The notes beneath the pieces were generated by a model, which was given only the letters and a program-made list of their open reading frames with translations, was not told the DNA's origin and did no database searches. A program made the translations under genes and the position numbers. DNA of 32,228 nucleotides, from contig CAIKHO010000052.1 of NCBI GenBank assembly GCA_903827245.1, positions 1 to 32,228 of the forward strand, given 5' to 3'. Shown here one piece after another: positions 26,258 through 32,228 of this stretch; the stretch's first letter is position 1; every line of letters starts with the position of its first letter. The stretch is from an uncultured Opitutia bacterium (GTDB taxonomy: Bacteria; Verrucomicrobiota; Verrucomicrobiia; Opitutales; Opitutaceae).

Positions 26258-27730
26258 GCCGGCTGCGCCGTTCGTCGAAGCACCTTGAGCTGGCTCCGGC
26301 GGCACCCCGCGGATGATCGCCTCGCCCGTTGCCACCTTGAGGTCCAGACCGGATAGATCGGGGTCCTGCACGTTCGAGAGGGCGAGCCCGCGCTGGACGG
26401 TCAGTTTGCAGTTCTCGATTCGCAGGTCCTGGATCGGGCTGCCCTTCAGGCCCTGGATCACGCCGGCCGACTGGGCCGTGCCGGTGATATTGATGAGCCG
26501 CACGTTGCGCACGACCGTCAGCACCTTGGCCGGCGGCGCGACCGGGGGCACCATTCTCCACTCCAGCTCGAAACTGATCGCCCGGGCCACATCCGTGACC
26601 TCGAAGTCGCGATAGACGATGTCCTCGATCACGCCCCCGCGGCTCGGCTGCGACTTGATCCGCGCAGCCGAGCCGGAGCCGGTGAACTTGCACCGCTGCA
26701 CGAGCACGTGGCGTACCCCGCCGCTGACTTCCGAGCCCATCGCCACCCCTCCGCCCGTGCCAAAGATGCAGTCGCTGATCGTGATGTTCTCCGCCGGCCG
26801 GTTGACCCGCAGCCCGTCCTCGTCCTTGCCGGCCTTGATCGAGATGTCGTCATCGGTGCACGCGATGTCGCAGCGGGAGATGCGCACGTCCCGGGACGAG
26901 CAGATGTCGATCCCATCGGAGCTGGGGATGTAGTCGTCCAGGCGGACATTCAGGTCTTCCGCGACGACGCCGCTGCAGTAAATGAACACAAAACCCCAGC
27001 GAGCCTGGTTCTTGAGATGCAGGCCGGACACGCGGACATTCGTGCAATTCTGAAAAACCAGGGCGCGCGGGGGCGATACGCGGCCGGCGCCGCCCGGCAG
27101 CGCCAGACCGGCGGCGTTGATCGGCGGCAGATGATCCGCGTCTGGCGCGAAGTTGATCGCGGTGGTCGTCGGCAACGGGAACCGGTAGACGTCCGCGACC
27201 TTGGGCAGCGGAGCGGCGGTGGCCGTCGGCCTGGGCGGCGCCGGCGGGCGCGCACCGGCGGCACCCGCGCCGCGTGGGCTCCGCGGTCCACCCCAGCCAA
27301 GGCCGGACCCGTCGATCGTGCCCTCGCCGCTCACGGTGACGTCGTTCATCCCGACAAAGTTCAGGAAGGCCGAGCTCCAATAACGCTCATAGCCCTCCCA
27401 GCTCGTGTACAGCGGTGGGAAGTCCGCCATCACGGTGGTGCTCTTCAGTACCGCGTCCTTCTGCACTTCGAGGTTCACGCCTGGCTTGAAGTAGAGCGCA
27501 CCGCTCACGAAAACCCCTTTTGGCACGACGACCACGCCGCCTCCGGCCGCCGCGCAGAGGTCGATCGTGCCCTGGATGGCCTTGGTGTTGACCGTGGTGC
27601 CGTCACCGACCGCTCCGTGGTCCGTGACGAGGTACGAGGTGGGCGCCCGCCCGTTGGAAACACATGAGGCGGAAAAGGCCGCGAGTAGCAAAACCGCAAG
27701 GAGGGAAAGACGTGGGTACAGAGAGCGCAT
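26246..27730 (-). CDS. GH28 glycoside hydrolase, rhamnogalacturonan-hydrolase-like
   Basis: A 494-residue pectin-backbone hydrolase with a right-handed beta-helix fold. An N-terminal signal (LLAVLLLAAFSASC) ends in a Cys that could be a weak lipobox. The helix begins with TDHGAVGDGTTVNTKAIQ. Active-site blocks are SSDGIDI (in place of N-T-D), CTDDDISIKAG (acidic D-D) and ARIKSQ (the R-I-K motif). The usual G-H-G reads GGG in FGTGGGVAMGSE, so the conserved His is missing. As I recall, fungal rhamnogalacturonases show a similar SGGCAMGS, so I favour rhamnogalacturonan over homogalacturonan as substrate. A Pro/Ala-rich insert (about 150-185) interrupts the fold. It is cotranscribed with the CE12 acetylesterase 67 bp upstream. 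Confidence 0.9.
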   Translation of the reverse strand: MRSLYPRLSLLAVLLLAAFSASCVSNGRAPTSYLVTDHGAVGDGTTVNTKAIQGTIDLCAAAGGGVVVVPKGVFVSGALYFKPGVNLEVQKDAVLKSTTVMADFPPLYTSWEGYERYWSSAFLNFVGMNDVTVSGEGTIDGSGLGWGGPRSPRGAGAAGARPPAPPRPTATAAPLPKVADVYRFPLPTTTAINFAPDADHLPPINAAGLALPGGAGRVSPPRALVFQNCTNVRVSGLHLKNQARWGFVFIYCSGVVAEDLNVRLDDYIPSSDGIDICSSRDVRISRCDIACTDDDISIKAGKDEDGLRVNRPAENITISDCIFGTGGGVAMGSEVSGGVRHVLVQRCKFTGSGSAARIKSQPSRGGVIEDIVYRDFEVTDVARAISFELEWRMVPPVAPPAKVLTVVRNVRLINITGTAQSAGVIQGLKGSPIQDLRIENCKLTVQRGLALSNVQDPDLSGLDLKVATGEAIIRGVPPEPAQGASTNGAAGGAR

Positions 27731-27797
27731 GGTAAATATTTTTGGCTGGAGAAAAGGAATCGATTAAAAACACCGCGTTAAAGCGAAGCGCGACCGT

Positions 27798-29195
27798 CTA
27801 GGGGCTCTTCGGCGGGCGAGCGGGTTGGGCAGGTGCGGCGCCAGCGGGGCGCGGTTCGAGCGGCACCTTGAAATCGGCCGGCAGCGGCTGCGGGTGCTTC
27901 GGGTCGAACGTGCCGGCGTCGTCCACGAGGTAGTCGGCGAGGCCGAGCTTCGCCTGCCGGATGCCCTCGACGATGCAGCGGGACAGCAGGTAGCCGCCGT
28001 AGGTATCGCTGTGCGTGCCGTCCACGGAACACAGGGGCGCGAGTTTCGGGCCGAGGCTGGTCGCAACATCGACACTCATGGCGTAGAGATCGATCGAGGC
28101 GACCCCGGCCAGCTTGGCGGCGGCCATCGCGGCCTGGGGATACTCGCCCAGGCTGTCCGTCGGCACGCCGGTGGTCAGATTGATCCGGGTCATGGGCGAC
28201 ACGATCACCGGGATGCCACCGCGGCGCTTCACCTCGACCGCATAGGAGGCCAGCAGCCACTTGTAGTCGGTGTTCGCGTCGACACCCGTGTTCGCCCAGT
28301 CCCCCATCGTGTCCTCGACCGGCCACATGCGGTTGTGGCCGGTGGTCTTGGGATCGTTGTGGCCGAACTGCATGAAGACATAATCGCCGGGTTTCATCTC
28401 GCTCATGACCTTGAACCACCGGTTTTCCATGCGGAAGGCCTTCATCGTCTCGCCTGACTCGGCATGGTTGGCGATGGCGACCGGCGGCTTGAACCAGCGC
28501 GGCAGCATCTGGGCCCACGTGCCGAAGGGCTCGCCGACCTGGTCGGTCACGGTGGAATCGCCAATGACGAAGACCGTGATGGCGTTGTCGACCTTTTCGA
28601 GCTCCACCGCGCAGACCGCGGGTTTCGCGTCGCTGAACTGGAGCGTGAGCTTGTCGTCCCAGGTCGGCGTGAGGATCTCGTGCGTCCGCGCGTCGATCTC
28701 GCGCGAATCGAGCTTGAGCACATTGCCGGGCGACAGCTCCGGGGTGCGCATATTGACGATGAAGGTGCGGGTCGTGAATTCCCCCGCCCCGGTGTGGATG
28801 CGCTCGAGCGCGAGCCGGCGCGTCTCCGCCTTCACGGTCGTGGTCGACTCGCCCTTCGCGTCGCCCAGCACCACCGTCACGCGGTAATTGCCTGCCGGCA
28901 CGGCGACCGAAAAACGGAAATACGACTCCCCCGTGACGAATCCGGCATGCAGAGGATCGGCGCCGTCCCGGGCCACGGCCTCGACCTTCGCGCCCGGCTC
29001 GAAGCCGTAGCCGCGCTCCTTGCTGTAAACCATGGCCGGCGTCACCGCCGTATAACCGGGAGCCACCGCCGCCGGGCCGAAGGAGAACCGATAATGCGAC
29101 GCCGTCGTCTCCGCGGCAAAAGCCGGGGCGGCATCCAACGCCATCACCATCGCCGCGATGGCGAAGCCGCGGTGGTCAAAGAGGGATATTTTCAT
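27798..29195 (-). CDS. Rhamnogalacturonan acetylesterase (CE12, SGNH hydrolase)
   Basis: A 465-residue secreted esterase that removes acetyl groups from pectic rhamnogalacturonan so that hydrolases can reach the backbone. A signal peptide covers about 1-28 (FAIAAMVMALDAAPAFAAET). A beta-rich N-terminal domain (about 33-200) resembles carbohydrate-binding or malectin-like modules. The SGNH domain follows with GDST (Ser214), the Gly/Asn blocks NHAESGET and QFGHNDPK (Asn280), and the C-terminal DGTH (Asp392, His395). A Pro-rich tail ends the protein. ATG 29195 is used; the TTG four codons upstream is not needed. It is first in a two-gene operon with GH28 and divergent from the alpha/beta-hydrolase gene. 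Confidence 0.93.
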   Translation of the reverse strand: MKISLFDHRGFAIAAMVMALDAAPAFAAETTASHYRFSFGPAAVAPGYTAVTPAMVYSKERGYGFEPGAKVEAVARDGADPLHAGFVTGESYFRFSVAVPAGNYRVTVVLGDAKGESTTTVKAETRRLALERIHTGAGEFTTRTFIVNMRTPELSPGNVLKLDSREIDARTHEILTPTWDDKLTLQFSDAKPAVCAVELEKVDNAITVFVIGDSTVTDQVGEPFGTWAQMLPRWFKPPVAIANHAESGETMKAFRMENRWFKVMSEMKPGDYVFMQFGHNDPKTTGHNRMWPVEDTMGDWANTGVDANTDYKWLLASYAVEVKRRGGIPVIVSPMTRINLTTGVPTDSLGEYPQAAMAAAKLAGVASIDLYAMSVDVATSLGPKLAPLCSVDGTHSDTYGGYLLSRCIVEGIRQAKLGLADYLVDDAGTFDPKHPQPLPADFKVPLEPRPAGAAPAQPARPPKSP

Positions 29196-29476
29196 GGTAA
29201 GGGGCAAAACCCGGGCGCGGACGGTTCACGGGGAACTGCCGCGACTGGGAGGTGAATGGGGGGATAAGAAACGGGGTGGATCCGGTTCCGGCCCTGCGCT
29301 GGAACCTCGGGACTGCACAGCCCGACGTCTTGCCCGGGAAAAAGTGGCTGAGCATCTGAGTAAAAACCGATTCCAAGGGGGCGCGCCGCACCTTATTCTA
29401 TTCCGTCGCGTCTATGCTGAACGGCGCCGTTGCTGTTCTGCCCTCTTTGCCGGCTTCGGTCCCCATCTCCCGCCCC
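29196..29476. promoter_or_regulatory. Divergent upstream region of CE12 and esterase genes
   Basis: This 281-bp spacer must hold promoters for the pectin operon and the esterase. No repeat element stands out, unlike most gaps of this size in the window. I could not place operators or -35/-10 boxes with confidence. Confidence 0.45.
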
Positions 29477-30349
29477 ATGAAAAAATCCCTCGCCCTGGCC
29501 CTCTTGCTCGCAATCTGCCCCGCGATCCACGCCGCGCTCACCCAGGACATCGAATATGCCAACGTCGGCGGCGTGAGCCTTCGCCTCGATGCCTTCGTGC
29601 CCGATGGGCCCGGTCCCTTCCCCGCCGTGATCATGGTGCACGGTGGCGGCTGGAACTCGGGCGATAAATCGGGCGGCCGGACCAAGGGCTACATGGCCCC
29701 GATGGACGATTCGTTGTCCCGCGCCGGCTTTGTCTGGTTCGAGATCAACTACCGGCTGACGCCCAAGTTCCTCTATCCGGCCTGCATCGACGACGTCGAA
29801 ACGGCGATCCGCTGGGTCAAGGCGCATGCCGCCGAGTATCACCTCGATCCGAGCCGCATCGCGCTCGCCGGCGAATCCTCGGGCGGCCATCTGGTCGACT
29901 TAGCGGCGGCGCGCGCGGACAAGTCGACGCGGGTCGCCGCAGTGGTCTCGTTCTACGGTGCCTACGACCTGGTCTATCAGGCGAAGGCCAAGCCGGCCGA
30001 CGCCAACGTGCGCGGGCTCTTCGGTATCTCGGTGGTCGACGAAAAGACGATCCCCCTCCTGCAGGCGGCTTCGGCCTCAGCCTACCTCAAGCCGGGGCTG
30101 CCGCCGTTTCTCCTCGTGCACGGCGACCTCGACCCGAAGGTGCCCTACGACGAGGATGTCGCGTTCCGCACCAAGCTCCTCGCCCTCGGCGTGCCCTGCG
30201 AATTTATCACCATTCACGGCGGAGGCCATGGCATGAATACCTGGGACAAGGTCGCGCCGGGGTACAAGGACGAGGTGGTCGCCTGGCTCCAGAAAACGAT
30301 GCCCCCGCATCCCTGGCGCTACCGACTCCACAAGCTACTGGGAATATGA
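29477..30349 (+). CDS. Secreted alpha/beta-hydrolase esterase (BD-FAE/acetylesterase-like)
   Basis: A 290-residue secreted esterase. The signal peptide is MKKSLALALLLAICPAIHA. HGGGW (55-59) forms the oxyanion hole, GESSG holds nucleophile Ser134, HGDLDPKVP holds the acid Asp219, and HGGGHGM holds His251. The family includes acetyl-xylan and feruloyl esterases and general carbohydrate esterases. Location beside CE12, GH28 and PL22 suggests that it removes acetyl or other ester groups from pectic chains, but the bond is not shown by sequence. ATG 29477 is preferred over an open upstream ATG at 29414 because it begins the signal peptide. Confidence 0.9.
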   Translation: MKKSLALALLLAICPAIHAALTQDIEYANVGGVSLRLDAFVPDGPGPFPAVIMVHGGGWNSGDKSGGRTKGYMAPMDDSLSRAGFVWFEINYRLTPKFLYPACIDDVETAIRWVKAHAAEYHLDPSRIALAGESSGGHLVDLAAARADKSTRVAAVVSFYGAYDLVYQAKAKPADANVRGLFGISVVDEKTIPLLQAASASAYLKPGLPPFLLVHGDLDPKVPYDEDVAFRTKLLALGVPCEFITIHGGGHGMNTWDKVAPGYKDEVVAWLQKTMPPHPWRYRLHKLLGI

Positions 30350-30364
30350 GCCGGGAGCTGCGTG

Positions 30365-30504
30365 CTGGCACGCGAGTAGAGGTACGGTTTCGCGCAAAGG
30401 CGCAAAGACGGGGCGAGAAGGCAGGTTTCACACAGAGGCACGGAGGACACGGAGTGGTATTGCCGATGATTGATCTCTGTGTCCTCCGTGCCTCTGTGTG
30501 AAAT
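30365..30504. repeat. Composite palindromic element, copy 2
   Basis: The inner arms CACAGAGGCACGGAGG at 30426-30454 and inverse at 30475-30503 are nearly perfect, with a 20-bp centre. They match copy 1 at 641-720 even in the centre (CCGATGATTGAT). The preceding GGTTTCGCGCAAAGGCGCAA echoes the outer part of copy 1. It fills the gap between convergent esterase and lyase genes. Confidence 0.85.
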
Positions 30505-30513
30505 TCCGGGTTT

Positions 30514-31848
30514 TTACGGAGTCGTGGCCTTGGCGACCTCGACCGCGAAGGCGTAATCGGGCCCGAAGATGTTCGCCCGGAAGATCACGTACTTCTGGTC
30601 CGGCGTGAACATCGGGTTCGGCTCGAGACGGTAGTTCTGCGCACCGTGAATCGCGGTCTTGGACATGTTGACCAGGCGTTCGACCTTCAGCGAGCCGCCA
30701 GCGATCAAGTTCGTCCCGACGGTGTGGTCGTTCGCATTCGGCACCGGGTAGCAGAGGAGGATCCACGGGTTGCCGTTGTTGCCGTCGCCGCAGAAGATCT
30801 TCCCGTCCGGCGAGCTGTTGTGGTGGATCGAGCCCGCGTCGACGCTCTGATGGTACCAGACGCGCGCGCCCGTCTTCACGTTATAGGCCGAAATGAAGCT
30901 CGCACCGGCAACGTTGCGGGGAAACTGGAGTTGGTACCAGAGGGTGTCGCCATCCGCGCCCCACCATTCGTGGCCGGCGATTTCCATTTCCATGATGCGG
31001 TGGTGGACCAGCTGGTTCTGCGTGCCGTCGGTGCGGATGGTCCAGATGCGGTCGACCTGATGCCAGGCGCCCTCGTGGCAGTACATCAGCAGGGTCGGAT
31101 CCGACGGGGAGAACTGGAAGTGGTTCAGCCAGTCGGTGCTGTGCTCGATCAGCTTCGTGATGGCCCCGGTCTGCAGGTTAACCGTGAAGAGCGTGTTCGG
31201 CAGCTTGGCCGCCAGGCGCATCGCCATATTCTGCCCCTTGTTCTCGGGTTCGCCGAGGTTCTTTTCGCCCATGCGGTTTTGCTGGACCATTTTTCCTCCG
31301 TAGACGCCCGGTCCGACGATGTCGCCCTCGATGTAGGAGCCGGCGCCGAGGGTCTCGTCGGCATTGATCGTCACCACACTCGCACGCCGGGGAAGGTCAG
31401 TGATCTTCCGGATCTCGCCCGTGTCGATGTTGGCCGCCCACAGCGAGAGATGGAACGAGTCCTCGTTTTCCTTGGTGAAATAGATCGTGGGGGTCTTGTG
31501 TCCGACCACGATCGCCCGCGTGATGCCCTTGGCCAGCGGCCGGGCCTCGAAATTGGACAGCTTCACGACCATGAGATTCCCGTCGGAGGTCGTGTAGATC
31601 ATCTCCTTCCCGTCCGGCGTGAACGCGTTGAAATTGAAATAAAAGCTGTCCGAGCCCGGCTCGTTGGTGATGCGGATGACCCGGTGGCCCGTGTCCGGAT
31701 CGATCCAGGATTTCGGCGGCTCCTTGCCGGAGTCGGGCGTCCAGTCCGTGTCGGCGGCATGCACGGCGACTGGCAAGGCTGCGGTAAGAATGAGGCTCGC
31801 GAGCATGTTTAACACGCGCAAGCCGAAGAATGATTTGGCAGTATTCAT
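30514..31848 (-). CDS. Oligogalacturonate lyase (PL22), with signal peptide
   Basis: A 444-residue beta-propeller lyase that cleaves short, often unsaturated galacturonate oligomers from pectin. Recognisable PL22 blocks are WIDPDTGHRVIRIT (48-61), LNHFQFSPSDPTLLMYCHEG (241-260, with His243 the likely catalytic His) and WHQVDRIWTIRTDG (262-275), followed by IAGHEWW (290-296) and IHHNSSPDG (341-349). The N-terminus MNTAKSFFGLRVLNMLASL, then AALPVAVHAADTDW, looks like a Sec signal peptide, unusual because characterised PL22 enzymes such as Ogl are cytoplasmic. ATG 31848 gives this signal; the open extension above it is not protein-like. It is convergent with the esterase and divergent from the last gene. 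Confidence 0.92.
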   Translation of the reverse strand: MNTAKSFFGLRVLNMLASLILTAALPVAVHAADTDWTPDSGKEPPKSWIDPDTGHRVIRITNEPGSDSFYFNFNAFTPDGKEMIYTTSDGNLMVVKLSNFEARPLAKGITRAIVVGHKTPTIYFTKENEDSFHLSLWAANIDTGEIRKITDLPRRASVVTINADETLGAGSYIEGDIVGPGVYGGKMVQQNRMGEKNLGEPENKGQNMAMRLAAKLPNTLFTVNLQTGAITKLIEHSTDWLNHFQFSPSDPTLLMYCHEGAWHQVDRIWTIRTDGTQNQLVHHRIMEMEIAGHEWWGADGDTLWYQLQFPRNVAGASFISAYNVKTGARVWYHQSVDAGSIHHNSSPDGKIFCGDGNNGNPWILLCYPVPNANDHTVGTNLIAGGSLKVERLVNMSKTAIHGAQNYRLEPNPMFTPDQKYVIFRANIFGPDYAFAVEVAKATTP

Positions 31849-31938
31849 GGGGTATGGGAGAAGAACTATGCAGCCAGACGCAGATTGGCGAGGTTGGTTG
31901 TGCTTCTGCCGCCTCGGCAATCCCGGCATGATCCCACC
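31849..31938. promoter_or_regulatory. Divergent upstream region of PL22 and final gene
   Basis: A 90-bp gap with no repeat. It must contain both promoters or overlap the coding regions. No boxes assigned. Confidence 0.35.
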
Positions 31939-32228
31939 ATGATGAAACGACTCCTATTCCTTGTCCTGATCGCGATTTCCGGTCCGGCGCGGGCCGGGGA
32001 CCTGACGCTGGTCCAGACGATCCCGCTGGAAAACGTGGACGGCCGGATCGACCACTTCGCGCTGGATTCCGGCCGCCATCGCTTGTTCATGGCCGCGCTG
32101 GGCAATGACACGGTCGAAGTGATCGACCTGTCGTCGCAAAAGCGGGAGCGCACGCTCACCGGCTTTGGCGAACCGCAAGGCATCGCCATCGGCGTTGCCG
32201 TCAATCGCATGGCGATCGCCAACGGCAA
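31939..32228 (+). CDS. Secreted beta-propeller-like protein (YVTN/SMP-30 type), 3' end cut
   Basis: An incomplete gene; 96 full codons are visible before the window ends. A signal peptide (MMKRLLFLVLIAISGPARAG) is followed by TLVQTIPLE, GRIDHFALDSGRHRLFMAAL and NDTVEVIDLSS, typical first blades of YVTN-repeat or SMP-30/gluconolactonase-like propellers. Either ATG at 31939 or 31942 could be used. Function beyond a periplasmic propeller cannot be told; its position beside PL22 is compatible with carbohydrate metabolism but not evidence for it. Confidence 0.75.
   Translation, partial: MMKRLLFLVLIAISGPARAGDLTLVQTIPLENVDGRIDHFALDSGRHRLFMAALGNDTVEVIDLSSQKRERTLTGFGEPQGIAIGVAVNRMAIANG

Overview
The window looks like a chromosomal segment of a GC-rich, saprophytic member of the Verrucomicrobiota, most likely an Opitutaceae-type bacterium. 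This is an inference from four things: a type-A RNase P RNA, gyrB and gyrA side by side, many gene starts without a Shine-Dalgarno sequence, and secreted polysaccharide-degrading enzymes without Sus-type transporters. There is also a very high load of short palindromic and short-period repeats between genes. No rRNA, tRNA, insertion sequence, integrase or CRISPR array was found.

Layout. 1-491 is rnpB on the minus strand. 1012-2780 is a translationally coupled NarL/UhpB-type histidine kinase and response regulator pair. 3233-4836 holds a coupled family 2 glycosyltransferase and polysaccharide deacetylase, pointing to cell-surface glycan work. 4938-6077 (minus) holds an Rrf2-type regulator and a coiled-coil zinc-ribbon protein. 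6298-11769 is gyrB, a small four-helix-bundle (23S rRNA intervening-sequence type) gene, then gyrA. The small gene is bracketed by inverted arrays of 7-bp repeats. A lone PTS EIIA domain follows at 11945-12421. 12834-16930 (minus) is a glycolate oxidase cluster, glcD-glcE-glcF, with a palindrome in each gap. 17123-18546 (plus) is a coupled HAD phosphatase and a WecG/TagA-type glycosyltransferase.

From 18865 onward the window is a carbohydrate-scavenging region. It has a Tat-exported sulfatase and a Tat-exported GH29-like alpha-L-fucosidase. Then come an LppY/LpqO-type secreted protein, an unrecognised secreted Ala/Gly-rich helical protein and a serine hydrolase of the beta-lactamase/class C fold. 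A pectin module follows: a GH28 enzyme whose active-site signature resembles rhamnogalacturonan hydrolases, a CE12 rhamnogalacturonan acetylesterase, an alpha/beta-hydrolase esterase and an exported PL22 oligogalacturonate lyase. The last gene, a beta-propeller-like secreted protein, runs off the window. Together these could deacetylate, cut and trim rhamnogalacturonan/homogalacturonan, and remove fucose and sulfate from other glycans.

The most distinctive feature is the intergenic DNA. Nearly every gap above about 100 bp carries a long inverted repeat or an array of 6-, 7- or ~10-bp units arranged as inverted pairs, and several families recur within 32 kb. The four-helix-bundle cassette inside the gyrase operon is the clearest case where such arrays flank a gene. 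One 68-70 bp element occurs twice with its paired arms conserved and looks like a structured RNA or REP-like element.
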